A stretch of DNA of 64,000 nucleotides from Jeotgalibacillus proteolyticus (GCF_002926065.1 NZ_PREZ01000003.1:374501-438500); one strand, 5' to 3'; numbered from the stretch's first letter, positions 44,468 through 52,802 are shown. Program-made: numbers and translations. The notes: a model not told the origin generated them from the letters alone.

Positions 44468-44504
44468 AAGCAGCTTCATCTTTTAGAGATAGAAGCTGCT
44501 GGTC
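44468..44504 (-). terminator. Terminator of small lipoprotein gene
   Basis: AGCAGCTTC and GAAGCTGCT pair around a mid-stem bulge, then TTTTG on the - strand. Confidence 0.75.
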
Positions 44505-44507
44505 AAT

Positions 44508-44768
44508 TTATCGTTCATTATCTGTTTCTTCTCCGCCAATCCCATCCCATGGGTCGTTGTTTGCTTCGGTTCCTCCATCATCTGCGTCAATGTAGGTTCC
44601 GTCATCACGGTTATCTAAAATCTCCCGGTCGCGCTCAAGAATATTGGCGCTTCCCTCCTTTTGTTTATAAGGGTGATCCTCCTGAGACTCATTCAGATTA
44701 TTTGTATTGCACGCGGTCAATATAACAACGGCAAAAAGAATTCCTGCCACTTTTTTTAGAGAACCCAT
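44508..44768 (-). CDS. Small acidic lipoprotein
   Basis: 86 residues with lipobox LTACNTN. The mature part is very acidic (LDNRDDGTYIDADDGGTEAN). It ends DNER. Unknown function. Confidence 0.7.
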   Translation of the reverse strand: MGSLKKVAGILFAVVILTACNTNNLNESQEDHPYKQKEGSANILERDREILDNRDDGTYIDADDGGTEANNDPWDGIGGEETDNER

Positions 44769-44900
44769 TGTCTATTCCTCCTTCCCTGGTTTTTGTTTAG
44801 CCTTCCCTTTCACACACCACGATATGTAAATGAAGAAGTACATATATTTATACTTTTCCGGGAAAGCTACACCAAATAGAAGTTAATGGAGGTGAAATAA

Positions 44901-45152
44901 ATGGGCTTTATCTTATATCTGATTGTCGGCGGATTAATTGGCTGGATTGCAGGAATCATTTTGGGCAAAGACATTCCTGGAGGCATTATTGGGAACATCA
45001 TTGCCGGGATTATCGGTGCCTGGATCGGGGATATGATTATGGGAGATCTTGGACCTGAAATTGCTGATATTGCGATCATTCCTGCGTTGATTGGAGCAAT
45101 CATTCTTATCTTGATTGTCAGCTTTATTTTAAAAACAGCACGGAAAAGATAA
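44901..45152 (+). CDS. GlsB/YeaQ/YmgE-family membrane protein
   Basis: 83 residues, nearly all hydrophobic and Gly/Ile-rich (LIVGGLIGWIAGIILGKD, IIGNIIAGIIGAWIGD) with a basic end. This is the transglycosylase-associated/GlsB stress family. A paralogue lies at 62077-62328. GGAGGTG precedes the ATG. Confidence 0.92.
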   Translation: MGFILYLIVGGLIGWIAGIILGKDIPGGIIGNIIAGIIGAWIGDMIMGDLGPEIADIAIIPALIGAIILILIVSFILKTARKR

Positions 45153-45155
45153 TGT

Positions 45156-45200
45156 AAAAAGACTGTTCAGCAGAAAGCTGCTATTGAACAGTCTTTTTAT
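45156..45200 (+). terminator. Terminator of the GlsB-type gene
   Basis: AAAAAGACTGTTCA and TGAACAGTCTTTTT pair around a 15-base loop with its own small stem. Confidence 0.9.
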
Positions 45201-45239
45201 TTGATTGGTGTAGTTCATGCCAGCTCCTACTTCACTAAA

Positions 45240-45268
45240 AAACTCCTCTGCTTTTGCAGAGGAGCCAA
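45240..45268 (-). terminator. Terminator of the 45.3 kb MBL hydrolase
   Basis: CTCCTCTGC and GCAGAGGAG form a stem with an AAAA loop, then TTTTTT on the - strand. Confidence 0.9.
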
Positions 45269-45274
45269 AATGAA

Positions 45275-46084
45275 TTAATCAGGCATGGCGATTTCTTCAA
45301 AATTATTTACGAGTTTTTCTAAGCTTTCAGATAAGGTGCCGCCCTCCATTGGTCTGCCGTGACCAGTTACAGCGACGGATGGTTCGAGGTCCCTAAGCTT
45401 ACGAACAGAATCCCATGAAGCCTGAAAATCCATTGTGAGATATTTTGGCGGTCCGCTGATTTCGAGCGTTTGCATAGCCACTTTCGCAAGCGATTCCTGC
45501 TTCACGGTTACAAATGCGTCCCCTGCAATTAAAAAGCGGTCTCTTTCTCTGAATAATGACACATGTCCAGGTGTATGCCCCGGCGTATGAACCCATTTCC
45601 ACTCATCTAGAAATGGCACCTTTCCGTCCTCAGGAAGAAGCTGGAGCTGAGTTCCAAGATTTATTCCTTCATTCGGAAACATTTTTGGCGCCATTTTTGC
45701 AACCAGGCCTTCATCCACTTTCGGATCCGGCTCAGGATAGTCCTGCTCCCCTGTTAAATATGGCTTCTCCAATGTATGAGCGTAAACAGGTACGTCCCAT
45801 TCCCTTGCCAGCTCCTCCACTGCTCCAACGTGGTCAAAATGCCCGTGAGTCAGAATAATGGCTTGAGGCTTAGCTCCTTCTCCATAATGCTCTTCTGCCT
45901 CTTCCTTAATTTTTTCAGCAGACTTTGGCATTCCCGCATCAACGAGAACCCATGAATTAGCGGTTTTATCCGTCGTGACAAAAAATAAATTCACTACCTG
46001 ATTGGTATACATAAAGACATCTGATGCTACATCTTTTTCTGAACCGGCTTTAATCGATAGGACAGGTATTAGCTTGTCTTTCAT
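45275..46084 (-). CDS. MBL-fold metallo-hydrolase
   Basis: About 269 residues from ATG 46084. In-frame GTG/ATG codons at 46093 and 46090 are also possible. Metal motif THGHFDHVG, HTPGHTPGHVS, IAGDAF and TGHGRPM. Related to glyoxalase II/lactonase-like MBLs. The substrate is unknown. Confidence 0.92.
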   Translation of the reverse strand: MKDKLIPVLSIKAGSEKDVASDVFMYTNQVVNLFFVTTDKTANSWVLVDAGMPKSAEKIKEEAEEHYGEGAKPQAIILTHGHFDHVGAVEELAREWDVPVYAHTLEKPYLTGEQDYPEPDPKVDEGLVAKMAPKMFPNEGINLGTQLQLLPEDGKVPFLDEWKWVHTPGHTPGHVSLFRERDRFLIAGDAFVTVKQESLAKVAMQTLEISGPPKYLTMDFQASWDSVRKLRDLEPSVAVTGHGRPMEGGTLSESLEKLVNNFEEIAMPD

Positions 46085-46148
46085 GATCATCACTCGCTTT
46101 CATTGAATTTATTTAGATTTAACTTTTACTACCTAAAACCCTAAATGA

Positions 46149-46565
46149 TCAGTCATCATTAGCATCTCCATCAGATGAGGAACTTAACGCCTTCATAAAA
46201 TAAGCTGTTGGCAGCAAAAACCCAAGACTTGCCTCAATGAGGGCAAAGAATCTGGCGGTCCCTACCGGAACAAGGTCACCATATCCTACAGATAGGATTG
46301 TGACTCCGCTAAAGTAAAGGTAATTCGAGAATGTTCTTTCTACCGGATCGCCAGTATAGTCACTAATGGTTAATAGATCTTCATTAAACCCTAAAAAATA
46401 ATAAAGTAGGGCAAAGCCAAAAGTAATGCTTAAAAGAACGAAGAATAATTTGTAAAATAGTGTAGAACTAAAATAGCTTTGTTTAAATGATTTATTGATT
46501 ATAAAATAATAAAGGTTCACTAAAAGATAAAGAATAGTTACCCCTATAAGTATTGTTGACACCAC
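46149..46565 (-). CDS. Two-helix potassium channel
   Basis: 138 residues. Hydrophobic helices flank the pore loop SGVTILSVGYGDLVPVG, whose SVGYGD is the K+ selectivity filter. There is no RCK domain. It begins with GTG after AAAGGA. It would form a tetramer in the membrane. Confidence 0.9.
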   Translation of the reverse strand: MVSTILIGVTILYLLVNLYYFIINKSFKQSYFSSTLFYKLFFVLLSITFGFALLYYFLGFNEDLLTISDYTGDPVERTFSNYLYFSGVTILSVGYGDLVPVGTARFFALIEASLGFLLPTAYFMKALSSSSDGDANDD

Positions 46566-46700
46566 TCTACCCAGTCCTTTCCTTCCCTTGTAACGTTCCC
46601 CATCTCTAGAATTAAAAACCTCTTAGAAATCAAAATTTTGGCATTGAGAATAAGGGTTGTTTATACTCTAGACAACCATAAAAAGAAAAGAGGGATACAT

Positions 46701-47156
46701 ATGGCTAAAATTGATGAATACTTAAAAAGCTGGTTAAGCCACAGAGAAGCGCTTATTGAACTTATCGATGTTATTGAAGATGAGAACCTTCACTATAAAC
46801 CCTGGGACGGGGCAATGTCTTTTGCAGAACTTGTCACCCATATTGGCGGGTCAACGGGGATGTTTGTGCAAACCGTAAAAAATGGGGAGTTCACGCCTCC
46901 TGATCAAAACACGATGATTAATTCAGTGACAGAGCTGAAGGATTATCTTCAGGCTAGTACAGAGGAGACCATTTCAGCCTTAAAAGAAATCACACCTGAG
47001 CAGCTGGAGCAGAAAGTGGATTTTTATGGCTCTACCCTCACAGGAGAATTACTCCTTGAAAATGGAAAAGAACATGAAATTCATCACAAAGGCCAACTAT
47101 TCACCTATGCTCGCTTAACCGGAGCAGAAAATGTACCTTTTTTTATAGTAAGATAA
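46701..47156 (+). CDS. DinB-family protein
   Basis: 151 residues from ATG 46701, with ribosome site AGAGGGA. DinB/YfiT-type metal-binding four-helix bundle: FAELVTHIGGSTG has the first His, and HEIHHKGQLFTYARL has the later two. Members are often thiol-dependent transferases. The substrate is unknown. Confidence 0.9.
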   Translation: MAKIDEYLKSWLSHREALIELIDVIEDENLHYKPWDGAMSFAELVTHIGGSTGMFVQTVKNGEFTPPDQNTMINSVTELKDYLQASTEETISALKEITPEQLEQKVDFYGSTLTGELLLENGKEHEIHHKGQLFTYARLTGAENVPFFIVR

Positions 47157-47159
47157 AAA

Positions 47160-47196
47160 ATGCCGCTTCCACAAAACCAATGGAAGCGGCCCTTTT
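47160..47196. terminator. Terminator between dinB-type and small spore gene
   Basis: GCCGCTTCCA and TGGAAGCGGC pair perfectly. T and A runs flank them. Confidence 0.9.
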
Positions 47197-47198
47197 TA

Positions 47199-47333
47199 TT
47201 ACTGTTCAATAACCTCTGACTTTCCTCCATCCTTCTCTGACCCAGCAGCACCAGGATAATGAAGAGACTGGTCCCGATCAGACTGCACCTTCTTCTCCTT
47301 CTTAAGCTTCTTCTCCTGTCTATCTTTTCCCAT
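47199..47333 (-). CDS. Small Lys-rich protein, YpzI-like
   Basis: 44 residues starting MGKDRQEKKLKKEKKVQSD and then SLHYPGAAGSE, resembling the YpzI-type tiny Bacillus proteins. It has a strong ribosome site GAGGTGATT 3-5 bases before ATG 47333. It lies beside sspK, so it is probably made in sporulation. Assignment from memory, moderate. Confidence 0.65.
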   Translation of the reverse strand: MGKDRQEKKLKKEKKVQSDRDQSLHYPGAAGSEKDGGKSEVIEQ

Positions 47334-47361
47334 CTTAATCACCTCATTCTTTTACTTTTCA

Positions 47362-47407
47362 TGCGTGGTGACAGGCGTGGTGACAGGCACTTGTCGAACT
47401 GTACATC
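47362..47407 (+). repeat. Repeat family 2 (GGTGACAGGCAC type)
   Basis: GTGGTGACAGGC occurs twice in tandem, followed by CACTTGTCGAACTGTACATC. The same words occur at 57.4 and 58.5 kb. Confidence 0.8.
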
Positions 47408-47409
47408 AG

Positions 47410-47586
47410 CTATTCGCCTTTATCGTCGTTGAATAGAGAGCGATGGCTGGAAGCTTCCATCCGGTCCTGAGGACGGGTGTTGATGGTTCCGTCTGCACGT
47501 TTGGAGGCGAATTCGGGCTTTGCACGAGCCTTGCCTGCTTCACCATTCATCGTCATTTCTGGAAAGTTTTTTGCTTTGTTACGCAT
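47410..47586 (-). CDS. sspK: Small acid-soluble spore protein K
   Basis: 58 residues from ATG 47586 with a perfect GGAGGAG ribosome site. The sequence AKPEFASKRADGTINTRPQDRM matches the SspK family (RAKxEYASKRADGSINxxPQERM). It is a minor DNA-associated protein of the spore core. Confidence 0.92.
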   Translation of the reverse strand: MRNKAKNFPEMTMNGEAGKARAKPEFASKRADGTINTRPQDRMEASSHRSLFNDDKGE

Positions 47587-47647
47587 CGTATCTCCTCCGT
47601 TTTTAAACGACTTTGCGCGTTTGCACGCCTTAGTAGTGTGCTTTGGT

Positions 47648-47872
47648 TTACAGATACGATCGTTCTTCTTCAATTTCTCTTCTTGCGTCTTCTACGCTTT
47701 CGAGGCGCTGGATGTTTTTGGTTCTGCATTTTTGGACTTTGGCTGCGCAGTCTTCATGTTCGATAGCAACCTCGGTGTCGTATACGTTTTGCAGGGTGTT
47801 GTTAACCATTTCCTGCATTTTCTTTACTTTTTCACGGTGGTTCTTTTGGTTTTGTTTGTCTTGTTTAGTCAA
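47648..47872 (-). CDS. tlp: Tlp small spore protein
   Basis: 74 residues, helical and charged: VKKMQEMVNNTLQNVYDTEVAIEHE and TKNIQRLESVEDARREIEEE fit Tlp (thioredoxin-like spore protein). TTG start, with GGGAGGT 8 bases upstream. It follows sspN by 21 bp, as in B. subtilis. Confidence 0.88.
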   Translation of the reverse strand: MTKQDKQNQKNHREKVKKMQEMVNNTLQNVYDTEVAIEHEDCAAKVQKCRTKNIQRLESVEDARREIEEERSYL

Positions 47873-47893
47873 AGGATTCTACCTCCCAGTTTT

Positions 47894-48028
47894 TTATCCG
47901 TTGGTAACGTCAGGCTGTTTTCCGGTTTTGTCCAGCATTTTTCCTTTGTTCGTTTTCGTTGGATTTTTCGACTGGGTTCCCAGGTGACTAGGAACGAAGG
48001 CTTTGCTGTTTTTCTTTGGATTTCCCAA
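47894..48028 (-). CDS. sspN: Small acid-soluble spore protein N
   Basis: 44 residues: [19 protein letters not shown], then [12 protein letters not shown]. This matches the SspN pattern (xFVPSHLGT, KGxKMxDxSGxxP). TTG start after GGGGGTGA. First of an sspN-tlp pair, then sspK and the YpzI-like gene. Confidence 0.88.
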   Translation of the reverse strand: MGNPKKNSKAFVPSHLGTQSKNPTKTNKGKMLDKTGKQPDVTNG

Positions 48029-48135
48029 AACACTCACCCCCTGCTATTTAATATGCCCCCTTTCAAACAGATCATGGATAGAAATAATTGCATTGTAGCT
48101 TATGACTTCGGGGAGCTGACGGCTGGAGTTAAAAA

Positions 48136-48172
48136 TCAAGAAAAAATCCGTCCCCAGTAATAGGAACGGACC
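48136..48172 (-). terminator. Terminator of the tauE gene
   Basis: TCCGTTCC and GGGGACGGA pair with one bulge around TATTACT, then TTTTTT on the - strand. Confidence 0.8.
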
Positions 48173-48174
48173 TT

Positions 48175-48954
48175 TTAAAAAAGAATGTCCAGCCATATTT
48201 TAATGGCTGTTGCTAAAATCAAAATCGCTAAGATGATCTGGAGAATTTTGGTATTCACTCTCTTCCCCATCATCGCTCCTAGTGGAGAAGCAATCAGGCT
48301 GGCAACGACCATGATCAGCGCAGGAAAATAATCTACCTGACCAGTCGTTATTTTCCCAGCTGCTGCCCCGATAGAAGAAATAAAAGTAATAGCAAGTGAC
48401 GAAGCAATGGTCATGCGGGTCGGTATTTTAAGCACAACCAGCATAATCGGCACTAACAAAAAAGCTCCTGCTGCCCCAACGATCCCTGCTGCTATACCGA
48501 CAATAAGGGCGAGGGAAGCTGCGAGCGGTTTATTAAATTCAACCTCATCAAACGCTTTATCATCCAGCCCTTTTTTAGGAATGAACATCATTCCTGCAGC
48601 AATCAAAGCGAGTGCTCCATAAACAATATTAATTGCTTCTTCCGGAAGCAGCTTCGAGCCATAACCTCCAACAAAGCTTCCGATTAATATACTGATTCCC
48701 ATGTAAACAATCAGCTTTTTATTTAAATAACCGCCTTTTCGGTAGACCCATACGCCGGCAATGGTTGCAAAAAATACTTGCACAGCGCTGATCCCGGCAA
48801 CTTCATGCGCGCTAAAAGCCGCCAGTCCAAACATCGGCGGGATGTATAGAAGCATGGGGTATTTAATAATAGAACCACCGACTCCAAGCATTCCGGAAAT
48901 GTAGGAGCCTGCAAAGGCGATTAAAAATATCACCAAAATAAAGCCAATATCCAT
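48175..48954 (-). CDS. TauE/SafE sulfite/sulfonate exporter
   Basis: A 259-residue membrane protein with about eight helices and the TauE patterns [20 protein letters not shown] and [16 protein letters not shown]. Such exporters release sulfite, a product of persulfide oxidation. It lies beyond a repeat, downstream of the CstR-controlled genes. AGGAGG precedes ATG 48954. Confidence 0.92.
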   Translation of the reverse strand: MDIGFILVIFLIAFAGSYISGMLGVGGSIIKYPMLLYIPPMFGLAAFSAHEVAGISAVQVFFATIAGVWVYRKGGYLNKKLIVYMGISILIGSFVGGYGSKLLPEEAINIVYGALALIAAGMMFIPKKGLDDKAFDEVEFNKPLAASLALIVGIAAGIVGAAGAFLLVPIMLVVLKIPTRMTIASSLAITFISSIGAAAGKITTGQVDYFPALIMVVASLIASPLGAMMGKRVNTKILQIILAILILATAIKIWLDILF

Positions 48955-49012
48955 TACCTGCTGCCTCCTTGACAGGGAAAAGACTGGAACAAATGTATTT
49001 AAACCTCCTAAA

Positions 49013-49148
49013 CCCGGTTCACTGCGCTTCAGGGGGACGCTTTCCGCGGGACGGGGCCCTTCGCTAACTTGCTTTCAGCAAGTGGATCTCAAGCACCCGC
49101 TTCATCCCGCAGGAGTCGCCCCCTTCCGCTCCGTTCACCTCACGTTTT
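49013..49148 (+). repeat. GC-rich repeat, family 1, full copy
   Basis: Begins CGGTTCACTGCGCTTCAGGG, ends GTTCACCTCACGTTTT, with arms GGGGGACGC.../...GTCGCCCCC and inner hairpin CTTGCTTTCAGCAAG. A decayed GAGACA hairpin (48978-49010) precedes it. It separates tusA from tauE. Confidence 0.9.
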
Positions 49149-49181
49149 AAAAATTATTTTTATATCCCAGCCTCTTATCCG

Positions 49182-49409
49182 TCACCCTTTTTTAATCCAG
49201 AACTTCAGTACATCCCCTTCTTCTGAAGAGTCTATAAGTTCATGGCCGCCTGAAGCAGTCCATGCTGCAAGGTCATTTTTAGCTCCTTTATCTGTCGCGT
49301 GAATTTCAATAATTTCGCCTGTTTCAAGTTCTGCCATTGCCTTCTTTGTTTTTACGATTGGCATTGGGCATGCCAATCCTTTTGCGTCTAACACTTTTGA
49401 TACATTCAT
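49182..49409 (-). CDS. TusA-family sulfur carrier
   Basis: 75 residues, TusA/SirA fold with the CPMP motif (Cys14, ACPMPIVKTKKAM) that carries the persulfide. Follows the dioxygenase gene in the CstR-linked island. Confidence 0.95.
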   Translation of the reverse strand: MNVSKVLDAKGLACPMPIVKTKKAMAELETGEIIEIHATDKGAKNDLAAWTASGGHELIDSSEEGDVLKFWIKKG

Positions 49410-49436
49410 GATGTAGCCTCCTATATTTTCATAATT

Positions 49437-50564
49437 TTAGCGGATCGCACAGCGGTTAGGTCCAATTTCCATTTCACGCTGTTCTTCTTCGTCTTTTTCC
49501 AAAATTCCTAAATTAATTTCACGAAATTCCTGATAGGAATTTGGCTGGGGTGGTAGATTGCCGGTTACCTTTTCTCTGAATTCTTTTTCATCTTCAATAT
49601 TCAATCCGTGATTTTCTTTAAACAGCTCACCTAATTTACGGGCTGCACTACCATCTTCATTGAGCTCTTCCATCACCATAAAATGAGCAGGAAGGACAAC
49701 CAGCTCCTTGGAAAGTTTCTTATATCGGCTATAAAGGGTATTGCGCAGATCACCTACCCAATCCTCAGCAAGCCCAGCCAGATCAGGTCTTCCGATTGAA
49801 TCAACAAACAAAATGTCTCCGGAAAGAAGATAAGAATGATCCACGATAAAAGATGTAGACCCGATTGTATGTCCAGGTGAATAGATCGCCTGTATCTCAA
49901 TGACTGATGCTCCAACCGTAATCTTCTTCCCGTCTTCTAAGGGCTCATATTCAAACGGGACATCGACAGCATCCTTTGGAGGCAGCCAATAAACGCCCCC
50001 TGCTGCTTCAGCAATTTTTCTTCCGCCAGATATATGATCAGCATGTAAATGAGTATCAAGAACGTGCTTGATCTCAGCTCCTTTTAAACGGGCAAACTCT
50101 AGGTAGACGTCCGTCATCCGCGTTGCGTCAATGATGACCGCTTCTCCATGAGACACAATCATATACGACAAACAGCCCTTGCCTAAGCGGACAAATTGAT
50201 AAAGCTCTCCATTCCCATTTAAATCCCCAATTTTTACAGGTCTCAAATTGTCACTCCACGCTTTCATGCCCCCTTGAAGGTAGAATACTTCCCTTCCTTC
50301 TTCAGCGAGCATTTCAGCAACCATTACGGAGGAGCCTTCTTTTGCACAAACAACCAAAATTGGCTGACCCTCTGGAATCTGCTCTAACACAGCTTCTACG
50401 CCATCTAATAAATGAAAATAAGGAATGTTAATGGATTGAACCTTTTCACCTTCTACTTTCCAATCCACATAGCTGTCTGTATTCCGAACGTCCAAAATAA
50501 ATAAGTTTTCTTTTGTTATGACCTTTTCAGCAAGCTGTTTTGCTGACATAGGTGTTATACTCAT
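49437..50564 (-). CDS. Rhodanese-persulfide dioxygenase fusion (MBL fold)
   Basis: 375 residues from ATG 50564. N-terminal rhodanese (about 1-108, Cys73 in VVCAKEGSS), then an ETHE1-type MBL domain with His172, His174, Asp176 and His177 in [16 protein letters not shown] and [16 protein letters not shown]. Persulfide dioxygenases oxidise glutathione or bacillithiol persulfide to sulfite. The domain order (rhodanese first) differs from staphylococcal CstB (dioxygenase first). The ribosome site overlaps a CstR-type operator. Confidence 0.93.
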   Translation of the reverse strand: MSITPMSAKQLAEKVITKENLFILDVRNTDSYVDWKVEGEKVQSINIPYFHLLDGVEAVLEQIPEGQPILVVCAKEGSSVMVAEMLAEEGREVFYLQGGMKAWSDNLRPVKIGDLNGNGELYQFVRLGKGCLSYMIVSHGEAVIIDATRMTDVYLEFARLKGAEIKHVLDTHLHADHISGGRKIAEAAGGVYWLPPKDAVDVPFEYEPLEDGKKITVGASVIEIQAIYSPGHTIGSTSFIVDHSYLLSGDILFVDSIGRPDLAGLAEDWVGDLRNTLYSRYKKLSKELVVLPAHFMVMEELNEDGSAARKLGELFKENHGLNIEDEKEFREKVTGNLPPQPNSYQEFREINLGILEKDEEEQREMEIGPNRCAIR

Positions 50565-50570
50565 CAAAAT

Positions 50571-50584
50571 TACCCCCTAAGGTA
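50571..50584. promoter_or_regulatory. CstR-type operator covering a ribosome site
   Basis: TACCCCCTAAGGTA. Read on the - strand it is TACCTTAGGGGGTA, whose GGGGG is the ribosome site of the dioxygenase gene at 50564. Confidence 0.7.
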
Positions 50585-50603
50585 TTTTCTAGATTAAAAT
50601 TTT

Positions 50604-51164
50604 TTATAAGGATTTTGCCGGGCCTTCCCACTTACTCATGCCAGGGACGACGTTTAGTACATTTTTAAAACCTGCTGCGGTAAGCTTTTGAGCAGCTAAA
50701 TCACTTCTGCTGCCTGTTCTGCAAACCACATATGTTTCCTTAGTCTTATCAAGCTTACCAATTTTTTCTTCAAGTTCTCCAAGCGGCAGAGACACGGCTC
50801 CCGGTATATGGCTAAATGCATATTCCGCCTGCTCCCTTACATCAATAATGACTGCCTCTTCTTTTTGTAACACCTGCAAAAGCTCTTCATTTGAAACGGT
50901 TGCTTCGTGACATTTCTCTACAGCTTCATCCTCAGCTGCTTTTCTTAAATAATGGTGGAGTACTGTTCCATTTTCGATCGTTCCAAGGTATTGATGATTC
51001 GCACTTTCAGCCCACGCTTTTAAATCAGCCGTTGAGCCTTTATCAGTTGCCTGAATCTCCATGACCTGCCCTGCATCTAAGCCAGTCATCGCTTTTTTTG
51101 TTTTAACAATCGGCATTGGACACGCAAGTCCTTTTGCATCTACTACTTCGTTAGCCTTGATCAT
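50604..51164 (-). CDS. TusA-rhodanese fusion sulfurtransferase
   Basis: 186 residues. TusA domain with CPMP (Cys15) is followed from about 90 by a rhodanese domain with active-site Cys148 in VVCRTGSRSD. It resembles a two-domain part of staphylococcal CstA (rhodanese-TusA-DsrE) with the order changed. It would move persulfide sulfur between partners. Confidence 0.93.
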   Translation of the reverse strand: MIKANEVVDAKGLACPMPIVKTKKAMTGLDAGQVMEIQATDKGSTADLKAWAESANHQYLGTIENGTVLHHYLRKAAEDEAVEKCHEATVSNEELLQVLQKEEAVIIDVREQAEYAFSHIPGAVSLPLGELEEKIGKLDKTKETYVVCRTGSRSDLAAQKLTAAGFKNVLNVVPGMSKWEGPAKSL

Positions 51165-51184
51165 ATTTTTTCCTCCTTAAAAAA

Positions 51185-51478
51185 TTATTCTGCCGGACCT
51201 TCCCAAGCCATCATTCCGCCGTTCATATTAACAGCATTATAGCCGCGGCTCTCAAGCAATTGAACTGCTCTCCCGCTTCTTCCGCCAGAGCGGCAAACAA
51301 CTGTATATTCCTTGTCTTTATGGAGTTCATTTAAACGGTATTCCAATAGCCCCAGGGGTATATGAATAGCACCCGGGATCTTTCCTTGCGCTACTTCTTC
51401 CGCTTCCCGTACATCAAGAATAAGGATCGGATTTTTCTTTAATAACGCTTCTACTTCAATTGGTGTTCGCTCTCTCAT
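51185..51478 (-). CDS. Rhodanese-domain protein
   Basis: 97 residues, single rhodanese domain with Cys62 in VVCRSGGRSGR. Overlaps the previous gene by 4 bp (ATGA). Confidence 0.95.
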   Translation of the reverse strand: MRERTPIEVEALLKKNPILILDVREAEEVAQGKIPGAIHIPLGLLEYRLNELHKDKEYTVVCRSGGRSGRAVQLLESRGYNAVNMNGGMMAWEGPAE

Positions 51479-51855
51479 CCTTTTTCAACCTTCCCTTTCC
51501 AGGCTGTCATACCGCCTTTTACATTTGTTACATTTAAAAATCCATGCTTTTTCAGTGAGGAAGCACCTTTCATGCTTCTCATGCCGCTTTGGCACATCAC
51601 AAGCACTTCTTTATTTTTATCAAGCTCGTCCATATGGCTGCTTAAATCGTTCAGGGGAATATTTTTAAATCCGTGAATATAGCCCCTTTTATATTCACCT
51701 GGTGTTCTGACATCTATAAAGTGTTTATCTCTCTGTATTAAATAAGACTGAAGCTCATCAGCCGTTATATGATTAATTCCTTTAACAGGGATCATTTTTT
51801 TTACTACAAAAACCAACAATAGGAAGGTCGCTCCTATCCACATTACGGTTCCCAT
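51475..51855 (-). CDS. Membrane-anchored rhodanese
   Basis: 126 residues. One N-terminal helix (VMWIGATFLLLVFVVKK) precedes a rhodanese domain with Cys88 in VMCQSGMRSMK. It probably faces the cytoplasm or the membrane surface. Confidence 0.93.
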   Translation of the reverse strand: MGTVMWIGATFLLLVFVVKKMIPVKGINHITADELQSYLIQRDKHFIDVRTPGEYKRGYIHGFKNIPLNDLSSHMDELDKNKEVLVMCQSGMRSMKGASSLKKHGFLNVTNVKGGMTAWKGKVEKG

Positions 51856-51867
51856 TCCTGCACCCCT

Positions 51868-52350
51868 TTAAATAAATAAATTTACATTTCCTTTTTCAGC
51901 ATCACCAAGGTAAGCCGCCACACCTGCATAATCTAACCCGTGAACAAGCTCCTCCTTTTGAAGTCCTAAAAGATCCATCGTCATTGTACAGGCAACGAGC
52001 TTCACATCCTGCTCCTTTGCCAAATCGATCAATTCCGGAAGCGTCATCGCGTTGTGCTTCTTCATCACATGCTTGATCATCTTTGGACCCAATCCTCCAA
52101 AATTCATTCTGGAAAGACCCATTTTATCTGCTCCGCGAGGCATCATTTTACCAAACATACTTTCAAGTAAACCTTTTTTTACGGGGACTAACTCTTCTTT
52201 TCTAAGCGCATTCAATCCCCAGAATGTGTGAAAAATGGTTACCTCATGGTCATAAGCTGCAGCACCGTTTGCAATAATATAAGCAGCCATTGCTTTATCG
52301 TAATCCCCGCTGAATAAAACGATTGTCGTTTTCTTCTTTTGTTCAGGCAT
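51868..52350 (-). CDS. DsrE/DsrF-like sulfur carrier
   Basis: 160 residues of the DsrE2-like family: IVLFSGDYDKAMAAYIIANGAAAYDHEVTIF, with a candidate persulfide Cys121 in LVACTMTMDLLG. First gene after the double operator. AGGAGG precedes its ATG. Confidence 0.92.
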   Translation of the reverse strand: MPEQKKKTTIVLFSGDYDKAMAAYIIANGAAAYDHEVTIFHTFWGLNALRKEELVPVKKGLLESMFGKMMPRGADKMGLSRMNFGGLGPKMIKHVMKKHNAMTLPELIDLAKEQDVKLVACTMTMDLLGLQKEELVHGLDYAGVAAYLGDAEKGNVNLFI

Positions 52351-52366
52351 TCTTTTTCCTCCTAGT

Positions 52367-52412
52367 TACCCCGTTGGGTATTTTGATTTTAAATTTTTTA
52401 CCCCTAGGGGTA
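52367..52412. promoter_or_regulatory. Two CstR-type operators before the dsrE-like gene
   Basis: TACCCCGTTGGGTA (52367-52380) and the perfect palindrome TACCCCTAGGGGTA (52399-52412), about 32 bp apart. Confidence 0.85.
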
Positions 52413-52452
52413 TATGTTAACTTAAATAAAAAGGCTGGTCAACCTTTCTATT

Positions 52453-52713
52453 TTATCTGCTCTTTACAAGCAAATTCACAGCCTCTTGAACCAATGCATC
52501 AGTGTCTTCTCCATCTTCATTTGCTTTTCTTACACATTCAACCAGGTTAGAGCTGACGATTACACCCATTGTACGGTCAATGGCAGTTCGGGTTGCAGAA
52601 AGCTGGGTGATGACCTCTCTGCAGTCCTGTCCTTCTTCCATCATTCGAAGAATTCCTTTTAACTGCCCTTCAATACGCTTGACCCTGTTTTTTACTTTAT
52701 CATCGTAATTCAT
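52453..52713 (-). CDS. cstR: CstR-type persulfide-sensing repressor
   Basis: 86 residues of the CsoR/RcnR four-helix family. Cys31 (QDCREV) and Cys60 (VECVRK) match the two persulfide-reactive cysteines of CstR. The His/Cys copper ligands of CsoR are not present at the usual place (the residues there are Asn56, Cys60). It likely represses the sulfur genes through the TACCCC palindromes and is derepressed by hydrosulfide-derived persulfides. First gene of the island, with its own operator. Confidence 0.9.
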   Translation of the reverse strand: MNYDDKVKNRVKRIEGQLKGILRMMEEGQDCREVITQLSATRTAIDRTMGVIVSSNLVECVRKANEDGEDTDALVQEAVNLLVKSR

Positions 52714-52756
52714 TTATCTTTCCTGCCTCCTTTTATCTGTTCAATACAACCGATTT

Positions 52757-52774
52757 TATACCCCCTTAGGTATA
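52757..52774. promoter_or_regulatory. CstR-type operator before cstR
   Basis: TATACCCCCTTAGGTATA, an 18-bp imperfect palindrome about 45 bp upstream of cstR, indicating autoregulation. Confidence 0.75.
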
Positions 52775-52802
52775 TTGTCAAGAGATTGATTCTTTTAAAA
52801 GT

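Noticed and set aside
44820-44900. Sigma-B promoter for the GlsB-type gene
   Set aside because: GGGAAA is present near 44861, but no good GTTTAA-like -35 lies at the expected spacing.
47410-47673. Longer frame (87 aa) over sspK
   Set aside because: The first 29 residues are not SspK-like. The perfect GGAGGAG site is just before ATG 47586.
47443-48160. Long + strand reading frames over the spore-protein genes
   Set aside because: They are Phe/Leu/Val-rich frames opposite the - strand genes sspK, tlp and sspN and have no ribosome site.
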